Assembly: GCF_017562075.2 (NCBI RefSeq)
Contig: NC_054083.1
Coordinates: 40,593,255 to 40,657,254 of the forward strand
From: Anopheles merus
Taxonomy: Eukaryota > Arthropoda > Insecta > Diptera > Culicidae
Direction of reading: 5' to 3'
Length of the DNA stretch: 64,000 nt
Shown here: positions 26,201-39,787 of the stretch, one piece after another
How the letters are laid out: the number at the start of each line of letters is the position of its first letter
Position numbering within the stretch: the first letter of the stretch is position 1
Notes under the pieces: model-generated
Databases searched by the model: none
Seen by the model: only the letters and a program-made list of their open reading frames with translations
What the model was told of the DNA's origin: nothing
Position numbers and translations under genes: made by a program

Positions 26201-29200
26201 CTTTGCGCACAATTCAGCGCCATTACACTCCTTCTGCCGAAACGGTATGAAAATAAAACTGTCTCAAGGCCGTCGTGCAGCAGTAACAGTGCGATGATTA
26301 CTGAGGCGCGACCACGTTCACCACAAGGCGTTCCGGGGGCCGTTTTATTATAGCTGAAGACGCACACACATATCGACTATCCTATTCCTATTCTTTCCTT
26401 CCACTCTTCGTACAAAAGTAGCCCTGGTTCCGGTCGTGATTTTCGAGCTGAATAGTTATTTTTAAACCTTTAGGGAATTTCCATTTTCCACAAACACAAA
26501 CCATTGGTACTGCCTGTGATGCACTTTTTCGTAACTCACTCCGACTGTCTCATTGTCGCCTACGGACAATTGGCCGTGCTTGTACCACACGTTGTGCTCG
26601 GCTTCGGCTTGTCGGAGGCTTTGCATTTGGAAACTCCGTTACATATCCTCGCCAGCCAGTTATTCATAAAACCGTGCGCTACGACGGCGCGCAGCCGCCG
26701 ACAGTGTTGTGCGGCGTGAAAACAGCGTTTGACTCAAACGGGGACCATCCGTTGCATCAGGTCACGATTGTTTTCTGTCTGTCGGGCTCGTGCCGCAGTG
26801 CTGCTTAGGCAAATGGGCCCTCACAATGTGTCATTATTTTAAGTGAACTTATAGACGTGTTTATTACGTGCAAAGTGCGGGGTCGTTCGGCGCTAGCAGC
26901 AGTCTGATCTGGCCGTACTACTAGCTGGTGGACTTGGCTCATTGTCAAAATATTGTGTGCGCAAGATGTAAAGCATAATGTTGACATTACCACGAAGAGT
27001 CGGGTTCTCTCTCTTTCTCTCTCTCTAAACGAAGGACACTGAATGCTCCTCCTCCATCACCGATTACATTGTGAATTGTGCAATCGACGCTTATTGCGTC
27101 CCCAGTGAAAAGGACCATTGCTTGACATTTGATTATGGCCATTTTTCATTTCTCTTTCATGACCATCAATTACCTGGCTTCTCCAGTGCATCTCGCTAAT
27201 AAAAGACACTCATTATGAATTACACCACATTACACCTACATTTTATCAGATTAACATTTGCTGACGACTGCCGCTTCGGCAAGGTTACCAGAAAGGCGAT
27301 CATTTCACCAGTTCAGAAAACACACGCTAGCACCATGTTCCTGCTGACATTTCATTTCAGCAGCAAAGTACAAGGCTTTCCGTTCGGCCATAATCCTGAA
27401 TCCCGAATTCGTTCTATGCGGTGCTCCGCCGGCTAAAACCCCTTTTCCGTTTTGTTTTTACCATTTACCATAAAACCCCTTTACTTCACATCGTTTTACC
27501 ATTCTCTAGACAAAAGCAGAATAAAGTTCAGTATACTATTACCCTTGTTCTTCCCTCCCCCCTTATCTACCGCTTCCATTTGTGTGCTGATTTATTGGTG
27601 TCGAAATGCTCCAGTTTCGACTGCTTTGACATTTTACGTACGCTCGCCTGCAATGAAGGCGGTTCGTCGCTTTATCGCGCGTTGAAGTCTTTCGCTGCAT
27701 TGCGGGCTAAGCGCAGCTAGGCGACGATGCGGCCGCTTCAGGTAGCCAGCGTATCGACAACCTGAGGCGGCGTAAATCAACTTGACCCATATTCTCCCGC
27801 GATCCCTCGTGCATATGTATATGAGCCTTGCTTTTTTTTACCTTGCACGGCCACTTCTCATCTGTATCAATTAAAGCCGACTTATTTATCGCATTGTCAC
27901 CGGCCCAACATTGTCCCTGTGTAATTGCTTCCAGCCTACCACGTCTAATGTCCATTGCTGCCCAGTTCCATTACGTAACGGGGTGTCTCCATTCCCTTCG
28001 TCTCCATCCTTTGAAGTCAGTTCTATCGTGCATGACCGGCTCGAGAAGGGTTGGGCGTGTTGGATACCCAACGGTGTCTATCCGTCCAGCGTCGGCTGCT
28101 CCACATTGCGATTCTGCGTGAGAGTTCGTGAGAGTGCCAGCCGGAGTGCAACTGCCAAGGCGTCTCCGATAACACATCATGTTCGTACACGCATAACAGC
28201 TCGAATGCGATAAACAAGTCAGGCAAAGCGTTGAAGAAAAGTGTGAAACACCTCCGACCTACGAAACCTATGTGCTCTGACGACATCAGCACTGCTGCTG
28301 CTGCTGCTGCTAGTGGGCTGATTCATCTGGGCAGGTGTTCGAGCAGTTCGGAGCACACTGCTCGAAATGTGTGTGAGTCAACTTTCCTTGCAGCCCCACA
28401 AGGGACGGGGTGTGGAACGGGTCGACCGTTCCACTGACCGACCTACCTAACCTAACCAATCGCACACACACTCGCAACCTGTCGCCTGGCGAATCGATTG
28501 GCGTGAGCCCTTTTGCTTTCATTGCACGACCCGTTTGCAACCCGGTTTCAAGTTGCATTACAATCCGGTGGCCCGAGCCGACCTGAGCAGAGGGCTACTG
28601 CAATCGCAGACTCGTGGCGTAGCTCCCTATCCCATGCGCTCACAAAAGACGTTTGCCCCCGTTTTGCCCGCGCGGTTTAAATTGTGGCATGACAACGAAT
28701 TGATTAGTGAGTCCTCTCTCTCTCTCTCTTTCTCTCTCTGTCCTTCTGGCTGTGTATCTTACGAGTCCCTTCAGCAATGAAACTGTTTTCACTTTATCAC
28801 ATTAATTATCCTTCATTTCGTTCGGGGTGTTTTAGCAGTCAGCATGAAACTCCCATGAAGTGGTTGCCCTTTTTTGGGGAGAGGACGGCAAACAAAACCA
28901 CCCGCGAGGAGAGTGTGCCGGCACCTTACTCGACAACCCTTCATTATCCAATCACAGCAGCCGTTTGATCGTGATTACCTGCATGAGTTATTTCGATAAT
29001 GCAACGCGAGTCTTAATGATCGTGCCCGTCGGTGTTGGGAAGCGGCCCGTGCGATCACTTAATCCAGCCAAGGGAAGACATTTCAAAAACCTCGGTTGGG
29101 AATGCAAGATATAGAATTTCATCGCTCGTGTGATCTCAGATGATCTTGAGGTTTCCATCTTTTAGAAAATCGGCCGATCGAAACCCTCCAACCAGTGGCC

Positions 29201-32200
29201 ATGTAATCGCCCAAGCAATTATCAAACCCCGTGTCGTTATTTGCTTTTTTTTCAAGCCACGTGTCGACTCCACTCCAATTGATCTAATATCGACAAGTTA
29301 GCTGATCGCGGTCCGCCCTAGCAATCATAATCACCTCCAAAGTGGTCTGACTTTGATTCGTCACTTTGTCATTCGATCGGACAGATCGAGCAGCACGGCT
29401 GGTGAATGGAGAGTGCAATTAATGCATTCGCGTAAATGGTCCAGTTTGCTCACTCACTGTGCTGAAAGCTCACACGAGGTGACGCGCGAGAAACAATACG
29501 TTCTACGTTGTGTAATGCATGGTTCGCACGCAGCTGCTGCCATGCCGGTCGTTGCAGTATAAGGTCGAAGGTTCTAGCTCGAGGGAGGACAAGCTCTCTC
29601 AAGTAAACCTAATGGCCTTTAACGCCCCTAAACCTAAGGCCACAAGGTTTTGTTGGTGGTTTTAGAATCCGCCAAGAATTAGCTGGATGACTTCTGTAGC
29701 AAACTAAAAACATTGTACCTTTTTTTCCTCTTGTTCTTGCTGTGTGATGTGGTAATAAAACTCCCAACTTCAGACACAACTACCTGACAGGATTATTGCA
29801 CTACACCTAAGCTTTCCGCGCTCCAACTACAAGCTTTTACGACCCAATAACAAGCACCCGACGTGGAGCCGCCACGAAGCAATCAGGAACTAACATCTTA
29901 CTCCGACCAGAACCAGCCTGCCATCCGGGTCTTGCTCCCGGACTTGTGCTGCAGCACGGGCACAGCCGCGGGCCTTCTATTGCCTCCACAAGAACGAACG
30001 AACAAACAGTAAGCATTAAGATTTTCCCTGACCTCCGCACCAGTTTCGTACCATTCCAATCGGACGACCTTAGCTGACATTGAAATCATAAATCAGAGCG
30101 CACACCGAATGGCGAGGCTGCGCTTTATGGGCACCGTTGTCGCACAAAATACCCCCCACGGGACGCAAAGGCCACCCGATCTGATTCCATTTTCACGTCC
30201 AATCTGGATGATCTGGCCTGCTAGCTGTTGCACACCTGGCGATAGCGGCTGGTGGTGGTGGTGCATAATTGTCGATGCAAATTGCCTGCCTGCGCTGTCT
30301 ATCGGACAAAACCGAGATCCCTTCCGAGCCAGCGGTGTACAGCGAGACGTACTTCGAGGTTGCTAGTTAGCCCCGCTCGCGGGAAGAGTATGAGTAAGCG
30401 GCCTGGCTGACTGTGTTGCTTCCCTTCGCGTCGAAATCAATTCACCCGACACACACCGCGGGTAGACCGCGGGGAGGACACTTTCGGTTTCGATGGGGAA
30501 TTAATTACAGCTGCAACAATCAACTGCCACCCCCCTTTCCCTGCGTGCCCGAGCCCGACCGATCGGATCGGCTCAATCGTGCCCGATCTTCGTGTGAAAA
30601 ATGCACTATTGACACACACTGCGAAAAGGCACCCGGCGGCACCCGATCGAGTGTGCGCGGCCACCGCAAAGCGTGGTGGTACACACTGCATTGCTGCTGC
30701 CGCTACCATTTGCTGCTGCTGCAGGACGACAGCAAAATTACACAACCCCACAAGGGCCCCCCCGTCAGAGCGCGCCAATCGAACCGAAAGAATCATTCCA
30801 CGAATTTTCTGACAACCTTTTAGCCGTACCTAAGGGCAGGCGGACTAGCCTCCGCCGGTTCGATCTGGCGTGGTTCACACATGCATCAGATGACGCTGTA
30901 AGCCAGTTTTTCTTCCAATCCCTTCATTGCAGAAAGCTGCTGCAAAAAAGCTAACCCGAATCCGGCCCCAGGTGGACAGTTTTTTTTTTAGAGGAATGTT
31001 TCTCTTCTCAGGGTGAGCGAAGCATCCGTTTAAAGACATCCGTTACTGGTCTGTGGACTGATGCGTGATGTCGCAACAGATAACCGTTTAGCACTGGCGC
31101 CTCTGGTCGATTGCACACGCACTCGCACACGTCCGTCGGCATTCTTCGGATGCATCTCGTGGCGATCAATCAGCGCGCGTTTGGGCTGCAAGCGTCCAAG
31201 AGAGTGTCTCATGTGCTCAAGTGTTATGGATTTATTTTAAACGGTTTCTAGCTAAGAATTCCTAGCGCTCCTTTCCGTTGCACAAGATTATGGCTCGTAA
31301 GGCTAACTAAAGAGGGAGTATGATTCAAATATCAAGCTTTTTATTCATCAATTCTGTCAATAATGAAATATATTAACAAATGTTACCCAATGATTACTCT
31401 CCAGCTACAAATTATTCGTTTCCCTTCAATGAAATGTATCTAATACGTCCACTAGCCCCTATTCAATCCCGTTCTCTCCTTTACTCCAATCAAATAATCG
31501 CAATCAAGCGCAATTCCTCCATCATGCACCTGCTCATGCATCGTGCATCGTGTGCAAGTGATATAATAAGAGCAATGTGGAAGACTTTATTGCAATCTAA
31601 TGGTAGCGCTAATGTCCCGCGGAAGCCTAACAGCCAGCACCATCGACACCACCGCTCGAGTGAGTCATTTGCCCTGCCCAGCCTTGAGTGCACCCGCCCG
31701 ATTCGTCGTATTACCGTGGGAATCGGCTGAGAAAAATGTCAACTTCATCACGACTTCCTCAAAGCCATTACGAGCTCAAGCTATGAGGTAAAGATTCGTG
31801 TACGGACCTCAAGCAGCAGGTCCTGTTGCACTTTTTTCAACCGTTTCTGCGATGTCTCCGTGCTGATCACTGAAAGTGCTTCCTTTTATGCACGTTTTAT
31901 TAATCAATTACTAGTAACGCTTACAAATGTTCTTTTTATGACACATTTTTCCTAAATAAAAAGACACCTTAAAACACATGATGACGATTGCAAGTGATCC
32001 GTCGCACGCGTGAATCGACTCGACGGTCGAGAACAGGACGAGCCCAGACGACTCGATCGATCGATCTGCAAACTCCCAAAGCCCAAACCCATTCCATGCC
32101 ACTAGCCGTGCGACACTGAGAGGTTAAATCAATGGCAATCTGCAGCGTGCCGGTCGGTGTGATCGTGTGAGCACTCCACAGTCGGCAGGAGGAGGGGATC

Positions 32201-32809
32201 GCTCACAGTCGACCGGCGCGCTACCTTTACGGTCGGCTTTTTGCATCGTGCCCCGGCGTACACCACCCCGATGATATCGTTAGCTTCTCGCGAAGAAGGA
32301 GTAACCGCTTTTTTTTTGTTGCTTCGCTTTCCTCTTCGACTCGGTCTAGGCAGCAGAAGCTGAGGCTTCGGGTCGGGTCACTATCAAAATACCCCCTCCG
32401 CCACTGTGTCGCAGACATGCCCATGCCACAGCTCCATCTAAGAGACAATCCCTTCAAGCCACGCGACTCGAGGATCGGCTGCAATTGGCGGGGAGGGAGA
32501 GTCGGCTGGAAGAGGTACCCGTGTGTAAACACAACAATCGAAAAGCAACTGTAACCATACGTGTGTGTGTGTGTGTGTGTATTTGTTGGCACACGCGATC
32601 GCTTGTGGCGTTGTGGTGTACTAATGCACTTACTACCCGCGCGTGCGTAAACAGATCGGCAATAGGCGGATCGATGAGAACCAGTGCGCACGAGCGGGAC
32701 ACGACGACGACGATGCGAGATATCAATTCTTGAGCGACTCGAGCGGCTAACAAGACTGTGGTGCCTTCGGATTCTGTAGCCCGAAAGGCTGTACAGGCCC
32801 GAGCGGCAC
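20298..32809. other. Intergenic, 12.5 kb, no gene seen
   Basis: No frame here carries a recognisable domain or a plausible signal peptide with exon signals. Short runs: (CTG)n near 23181-23201 and 28291-28308, (TG)n near 24720-24739 and 32562-32581. AT-rich blocks with TTAATTA-type words are scattered and could be enhancers for the flanking cuticular genes, but nothing in the sequence proves this. Confidence 0.6.
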
Positions 32810-32849
32810 TATAAATAGTCAGACCGGCCAGCCAGAAAAGCATTCCAGT
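32810..32849 (+). promoter_or_regulatory. TATA box of the 32932 gene
   Basis: TATAAATA lies at 32810-32817. AAAAGCATTCCAGTT follows at 32836-32850. The initiator-like CAGT has its A at 32847, 37 nt after the first T, slightly further than the 34 nt seen in the other promoters; the AAAAGCA word keeps the same distance as in the 48513 and 56363 genes. Confidence 0.65.
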
Positions 32850-32931
32850 TCCAGCACCTCAAAGTGTAACAAAGCTTCTTAGCCTTCTTCGAACCTTTTC
32901 GTTCACAAAACCAACCCAACCCAAACTCAAA

Positions 32932-33626
32932 ATGTTCAAGCTCGTAAGTGTCCTTCGTTCACCCACCCACCCACCAAAAGTGTCCTTTTCCTCAGCGGTC
33001 TCCTGCCCAAAGTGACTCCAGTGTGTGCATCCTCGTGCTAATCGTTTGGTGATTTTTCCGATTCCGAATCCATTAGGTGGTTCTGCCCCTGTTCTTCGCC
33101 GCCGTCTCCGCCGGATACCTCGGATCGCCGCTGGCCTACTCTGCCCCGGCTTACGCCCACGCTCCGCTGGCCGCCGCCTACCACGCCCCGTACGCTTATG
33201 GTGCCCCGGTCGTCAAGACTGTCGCTGCCCCGGTTGCCTACGCCGCCCCGGCCTACCATGCTGCCCCGATCGTTAAGGCTGTTGCCCCGGTTGCCACCAG
33301 CTACGCCAACACCTACAAGGTAAGGATCGTTCCCGCAAAAACAGGATGAATACACATCCATCGGGTTCGTCGCTTGCTGCGGATTCGGTTTGAGTCTTTC
33401 GTTTTAAAATCGGTTCTAATCGCATCCTTTTTGCACCGTTCCACACACACACACACACACACAGGTCTCCGTGAAGGCCCCGGTTGCCTACGCCGCCCCG
33501 GCCGTCGTGTCGCACGCCCCGGTTGCCTACGCCGCCCCGGCCTACGCCGCCCACGCCTACGCCGCCCCGGCCTACGCCGCCCATGCCTACGCCGCCCCGG
33601 CCTACGCTCACGGATACTACCACTAA
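32932..33626 (+). CDS. Low-complexity A/Y/P-repeat cuticular protein
   Basis: Three exons: 32932-32943 (MFKL, donor GTAAGT), 33077-33319 and 33465-33626, all phase 0, giving 138 residues. A signal peptide occupies about residues 1-17 (LVVLPLFFAAVSAG). The rest is built of short repeats such as APVAYAAPA, HAYAAPAYAA and APVVKTVAAP, ending HGYYH. There is no retinin domain, no Rebers-Riddiford domain and no Cys in the mature part, which fits the low-complexity CPLC group of mosquito cuticular proteins; assignment to CPLCA or CPLCP is open. The second intron (33320-33464) ends in a CA run that abuts the AG. If it were retained, translation would run into a stop at 33347-33349 and give a 94-residue form. 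An AATAAA at 34013-34018 would give a 3' UTR of about 400 nt. Confidence 0.85.
33440..33464 (+). repeat. (CA)n tract at a 3' splice site
   Basis: About eleven CA units run directly into the acceptor AG at 33463-33464, replacing the usual pyrimidine tract of intron 2 of the 32932 gene. Confidence 0.85.
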
Positions 33627-34012
33627 AACGGGACGGGCAGTGTGTGACTCCGGGAACGGATGAGATGGAGTCCCACCATTTAGCGCACCAACCATCCTGA
33701 TGGTCCCGTTCCAGCAGCGATTGAGGATAGAGCCGGGTGGTCGGTGTTGCCCGATCGGTGCTGTGCCTTCTCTCCTCTTGCCATTAGGGTTTAATGCATA
33801 ATCCATTCCGTTCCGGCGAAAGACGACGCAAGCAAAACACCTATCAATAGCTGGAAAAATTTGAGCACACTATGTTGCCACATTTCATCCTCATCTCCCG
33901 GCAATGTACAAGCAAACAAAAACACACCAGAACTCCCCACCCCATCAAACCAGAAACAAACTGAGTCGAACCACTGTGTACATACGATGTAAATTCACTG
34001 TATTTATTACGG

Positions 34013-34018
34013 AATAAA
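34013..34018 (+). other. Polyadenylation signal of the 32932 gene
   Basis: AATAAA in an AT-rich setting, the first canonical hexamer downstream of the stop codon at 33624-33626. Assignment is by position only. Confidence 0.55.
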
Positions 34019-35252
34019 ACTCTACCTATAAAAAAATACAAACAAACACTTGTTGATGTTTCTTTGCAACAGCTCCTTTTTGCTCTCCAATCAACAATCC
34101 CACAGCAAATCAAAGAGCACCTTTTGTGCTAAACACCCCCATTGCGCCACATTGCGCACCAATTCTCACCCCGCCACGAGTTCTGCTCGTGTTCTCGTAA
34201 CCTTTTTGGCGGGCGGCAACCCGCAAATGTCATCCTGCCTGCAAACTGCCAAGCTGCAAATCTAAACCGCCCTTTTCCGGCACGAGCACGGATCGGTGGG
34301 AGGAGGTCTACCAAGCAAAAGGCAGGCAACACATTTTAAGAACACAACACATTATGCAATCGACAGCGGCGACAGCGTGACACTGGTGCACCACAAGCTA
34401 GCGGGGGTGAGCTTGCGTGGGGGAGAGTGCTATGACCGATCTCTTTTCCCACCATCGTCATGACAAGAGAGGCAAAAAAAATTATACCGTTCTAAGAACT
34501 AGCATTGAAACCCCTTCGAAAGGCGTTGGAGGCCGATGGGCTTTGCCTTCTTCGAAACCGGACCCAGCCCTTTTACGTTTGCAATCACGGGTGGCACACA
34601 GCTCTTTAATTATCGTGGGGGGGGGCGGCAAGGGCGAGGGTCCTATACATGTGGTGCATCGGACGGATCTCCTCGAGGCAGTTGCGAACCTCTGTTTGTG
34701 TGCTACCTGTGGCACTAATTTAATTGATCCTCCTGTCCACCAGCCCCGCCGGCTGTTCGATCGGTTGGTTGGACAATATTTCCTAATCCATCCATCGCAC
34801 CGCACACGATTGACAACTTCTTCGGATTCTGCCCAGTGGGTCACAGCGCACCATTTGTGGGGTTACACGGTAGCACGGTTTTGATGCGAGGGAGAGGCCA
34901 AGGAAAGCGGTGCAGTTAGGTGCTCAACTTATGGTATTGGTACTCGATCGATCTGACATGCGATACCCTGATCGACCGATCATCATTTACTCCCCCGGCG
35001 CTCCGCGCTTGATGGAGTGATTATGTGCCAAACGCACTGCGAGTGATTCACCGTATTTTGCACCGTCATGCAGCGCTGGAATGCAAGCATACTGCGGGGG
35101 TTTTGTGCGTGTGTGGGTTCAGTAAAACCGAAGCAAACTGAAGCCAAAGATGTGCGTCGAAGAATGTTGCGATCTTTTAAGCAATGCAGTAGCAAATGGG
35201 ATTATGGTTAGTATAACACAAATTAGATTGTGGAAACAGAGCCATGTAACTG
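34019..35252. other. Intergenic, no gene seen
   Basis: A 155-codon frame at 34417-34884 has no recognisable features and is mirrored by a 120-codon frame on the other strand. Nothing else noted apart from a G run near 34616-34625. Confidence 0.6.
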
Positions 35253-36180
35253 ATTATTATTATTATTTTTTTTTTGTTAGTATTAAATTGTTCGATCCTA
35301 TTCAAATCTAATGCGAAATCCATCTACCAATAAGATTACCGGAAATTACATTGAATGGGTAATATTTAAATAAGAATAATGAACACAAGGATTACTCTTG
35401 AACCAGGGTACGAAGAAATCTACGCAACAAAACAGAGGAAAGGTTAAAATTGAACAAGTGAGAAACTGAATTGAAATTGCTGATTACTCTTCATTCTGCC
35501 CATAACAAGGACGGTGAATTGGAACATACAAGGAAGAGCAGACAAAACGGATCGTCATATTTTACAGAATATTAGCAATGAACTTTGTCTTCGCCAGAAT
35601 AGAGCGCAAATCCAGCTTCTCCAATTACAACAGCTGACAACGTGTATTACTATCTGGAACTGGTGTATTTAATGACCTGCCTTGCCTCTAGATGCCTTGT
35701 AAATGCCTTGTTGAGTGCATTACGAGGGAATCGTTTTGCACTTTCTAAATTCTCTCCATGTCTGTGCTACCAGCAGGAACCCATATGCAAGTGTGCTCTA
35801 AAATCGGTCTAGCCCAGCAGCAGTACTGAGCCCTCAAACACCCCGGATCATCAAAATCACTGGATAAACAGGACACTGTACCGATAGTTTGCCCAGTCTT
35901 TCTCATGTTCTGTAACGAATAATCCATCCATACGCCAAGATCTTTCACTAGACGCACTCGCTGAACAGGACAGGTCACTGAGTGTGTAGACGGTTGCAAT
36001 TCTGTTACAAAGGTGACTAAAAGTGATAACGCTGCATTTATCAATACAGAGCTCTAGCCCGTCCAACGAATACCAAGATGAAAACTTATTTAGATGATCT
36101 TGAACAGTGGTAGCATCATTAAGAGTGAAGATAGGCAAGAATTTTTTTTATATCGTCTGCGTAGAGACCGCGGCGATTAT
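35253..36180 (-). pseudogene. Broken non-LTR retrotransposon, reverse transcriptase remnant
   Basis: On the minus strand, GLYADDIK (catalytic YADD of reverse transcriptase) is read at 36171-36148. A shift at the following run of A bases moves the frame to one reading NDATTVQDHLNKFSSWY and LELCIDKCSVITFS (about 36120-36010). After another shift come RLVKDLGVWMD, FDDPGCLRAQYC and RPILEHTCIWVP (about 35970-35770). This order (YADD, then L.L...KC..I.FS, LG...D, RP.LEY...W.P) is that of the palm and thumb region of non-LTR reverse transcriptases of the Jockey/I type. At least two frameshifts and several stops show it is dead; nothing upstream of YADD is recognisable, so it is 5'-truncated. The minus-strand sequence ends in a run of A followed by TAA repeats at about 35275-35253, which fits a TAA-type tail. 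Confidence 0.82.
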
Positions 36181-39100
36181 TGGAGACAGACTTTCAACAT
36201 TCCAACTAATAAGACACATCTACATGCTTACACAATAATATACAACACGACTATTAAAAGAGCTTCCTGGTGTGACCAAATTGCTCATCTCAATCCAACA
36301 CGCCAATAATGAACAAACCGTTTATTGGATGAACCACCACTCAACACCATTTTTAGATACCAATTTTAGGTCTAGGTTGGTATGCTCCCAACAGAAACTT
36401 GTTCTCCCGTCGTTTTCTGCGCTTACAAAACGCTCGTTCATTGACATCATTTTTCGCTTCATTGAATTGAATCTAATAAATGACCAGCTCGCCTATGAAG
36501 CTCACTATCTTTGATTCGCTCATTAGTTGAATCGCCTACCGCCTGATCCAGTCCCGTTTACTCAAAAAGGTAGCCCTTTTTTCAATTCCGTCAACAAGGG
36601 GAGCACATTTGGGACCTACGCTCCGGTGCAACATTGTACAGGGCCATTAATTTGAGCAAATCACTTCGATTCAATCGCAAAAAACCATTTCGTGCGACTG
36701 CTCACGTGTTGATTCAATTTTCATAAACCACCCAGCCATGGCCGGGCATGACCATAAATGTATCACTACCTCCCCTTTTTTTCGACCCGTTATCGAGCTG
36801 AGTGTGTGGAATTGATCGGGTTTTATACGTTTTCCTGCATCTGAGAATGGTTTTCTTTTGCTGTGCTCAGTAGTCGCCACGCTTGAGATCTAATTTTGAT
36901 TCGTATAAATCCACGTGCAGGTATGGCAAGATTTATGCGTGAGAAAGAACAGCCCCGGCAACTGGAATCCGTTTCGTTTTCATTGAATAAGTAACCGTTC
37001 AATGCTCCATTTCGAGCAAAAATGCGGCCCATCGAAGCACGCTGATTTGAATCTCAATACGCAATCACCTTACGCATTACGCGTCCCACATTCAAGTGCG
37101 CAAGTGTCACGCTGGCTGCAGCCGTACGGTCGGAAATGCACTTCTCCCGCTCTCCGCCAAAAGAAAGAAAAAAACCGGGAGAAGAAACGAAAAATCGAAC
37201 TCGTAACTTTTCCGAAGTGTTTCGCAAACAAAAAAGTGACATAAATAAACCTGCCCCTATCATCGTTCTCCTTTGCAGGGGCGTCTCCGTCTCGGAAGGA
37301 ATCACGATCACGATCCCCCCGGCAAATCGTTACGCGACAAACGAAAACGAAAGTTTGCTGCAAGCTTTATTCGTTTTCCTTCGACCGATTCGATTGATTC
37401 ATCGTGCCAAATCCATGGTGCAGCTTGGCCTCGTGCCATGCGAGGAGGATCCTCGGTGCAAACTAATTCGCCCGCGTCGTGTCGATTAAAAATGCACTAC
37501 TTGTCGACGTGCCGCGAATAGTGGCACGCGGCAGCTTGCGCCACCCGTTGCCTGTCTCGCGTCTTTGCTTCGGGACAAAGTGCCAGAGACCGATACGAGA
37601 CGAGGTATATAAATATTCAGCCAATATACCATTCAAAGACACACAAACAGAATCAATGCAGAGTATTCCGTACCGTTGTTCCCTTTCCCGATCGACCAGC
37701 TCGAAACAGATGCAGGAAAGCGTGGCGCTTGCATCCACTATGCACCGATTGTAGAGCATATGTGTGCCACTGGAATGACTCTATCAACAGTGGCAACTTC
37801 ATAACGGCCTTCCCTTCCTCTTTCTCTCTCTACCGCCCTCCCGCTCTAGCAACTAAACACAACAAAAAACCCTTTCCAGCAAAAACAATGTCTTACAGCG
37901 AGCGACGTGACGCTGCGGCCTTGAAAAGGTGTCCGATTTTGAAGGTGGGAGACTTTGGGAGACTTCAGCCGCGGCTGACATTGTGTTGTGCTTGTACGAA
38001 AACCAATAAAAGAAACGCCACACAACCGCACGGCAAAGGGCCGGCTATGCACTTATGCTACCGCATTGCGAAAGGTGATCATAAGCGATCAGTATCACCC
38101 GCGGCACGGCTTGTTTGTTAGGCGTGTGAAAGTCTTCGCATGAGAGCGAAGCCCCATGCTGTCCAACAACAATACCACACCGCAACGCGAAGAAGGAAGA
38201 GGTGGTACAAAAACCCCCAAAACTATTTGTTGATTAATCGCTTCTTAACACAGTCATTTGCATTGCTTAAGACGGGAATGCGCCCTTGCTATCAGCACCT
38301 ATCTACAGCTGCCTCTTTGCTGCCGGTGTTGATTAAGAAGGAGTGTGTGCTTTGGTACATTAATAATGAGCCAGCGATAGCCTTAATGACAGCTTCGGCT
38401 ACATCTATTGTGCGTGAATTGTTGGCTCTGCTGCAGTCTTGTGCTGCAGTACAATGTGTGGTGTGCTAAACTGATTGTGTGGGGTGCTAATTTTTCAATC
38501 ACAGTTTAAATGATTCAATTTACAATTATTCTATCTACAGGTGTACCTAATTCGTCTATTATACAAGCAATTATGAAATCAATCCCTACGGGTCGGTCCA
38601 TAATTATTCCCCTCGCCACCTAGAACGCCCCCATCCATTCGGTAACCGGACATCAGCACCAACAACATTGCAATGTGCTGATTTTGTTGTCCTTCGCTTC
38701 AACGGAATGCAATCAAACTGCTCGGCTGAATGAGCGAATGACGTTGCAAAAAAAGCGTTATAATAAAATAACATAATCAACCTCTGGACCTGTAGCAGTT
38801 GGTACCGTCACCACGATCTAACGGCGTTACGGCGGGAAAACATCATCGGCAACCGGTGGGCTAATGGATTTCCGTTGCGACTTTCCGGTAGCAGCACTGA
38901 GCGTCGTTTCCCATTGGTTCGCAATTTAAATATCACAGCTCGAGAACACTCGGCGTTTGAATGGATGTATTTTAATGGCCTCTATTCAACGCCTACAAAT
39001 GACACTGAAAGAGCCAATGCTATCATTGCCATCGTTTGTTGAACTGCAGCTCCAACACACATAAATTTTGATTCGACTCGTTTTAGCCCCAATTGCTTAC

Positions 39101-39787
39101 GCTGCTCGTCATGATGTGGGAATGATAAAGTGGTTTCACAAGCCGTCGGAAAATGGAACGAGTTACTGTTTCGCTTACTCCATCCAGTGTTCCATTTTCC
39201 CAGCTCGATCTAAATTCAACTGTCATAAGCTTAACTCGCTTGTCCACCCTTTAACTGATTACCACGTGGACGATGGACACGTGGTTACATTGGTTGTAGG
39301 AATGGCCAAACAAAGCTATCTGTCAAGCTATTGTGCAGTGATTGAACCCTTTTCAAATCTCCTGTTCAACATAAAAACATAAAGGTGTGAGGTTGTAAGC
39401 GGTGGCCCAAAAAACGAAAACTGGTCGCTGTAAAGGCGCCCCAGGTGATGACAAATAAGCACGTGTTTGAATAAATTAGTAATAACCGACATGAACCAAT
39501 TTATTGCTCCCCTCTGCTGTTGTGGGTTTAGTTGTACATATGTAGTCAAATAAAAAATAAACAAAAAAACTTTTCAGCTTGCCTTAAGGAAAACACAATT
39601 TATTTATGAATTTATTATATTTCTCCAAATTTCTTTTCAATTCTCGAAACCATTAAAACTACCAGCAGAGTTTTCCCTAAGGTTTGCTGATCCCTTGCAC
39701 TGCCTACCACAAAGTAGCCGCTTCAGTACAACTAGTGTAAAATCACAAATGCTTTCCTCATTGCATACATTCAGGCGTTTTTCAAAG
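36181..39787. other. Intergenic, no supported gene
   Basis: Mostly unremarkable. A TATA-like TATATAAATA at 37606-37615 stands 50 nt upstream of an ATG opening a 32-codon frame (37656-37754), without signal peptide or domain; I do not call it a gene. Nothing else found. Confidence 0.55.

Noticed and set aside
32557..32691. TG-repeat-spanning frames with protein-like length (also near 24693-24881, 54386-54751, 61091-61482 and 62132-62161)
   Set aside because: Val/Cys or His/Thr runs come from dinucleotide repeats, not from protein sequence.
36671..37521. Cluster of overlapping frames on both strands
   Set aside because: Six or more overlapping frames of 70-117 codons without motifs or splice signals indicate chance reading in stop-poor DNA.
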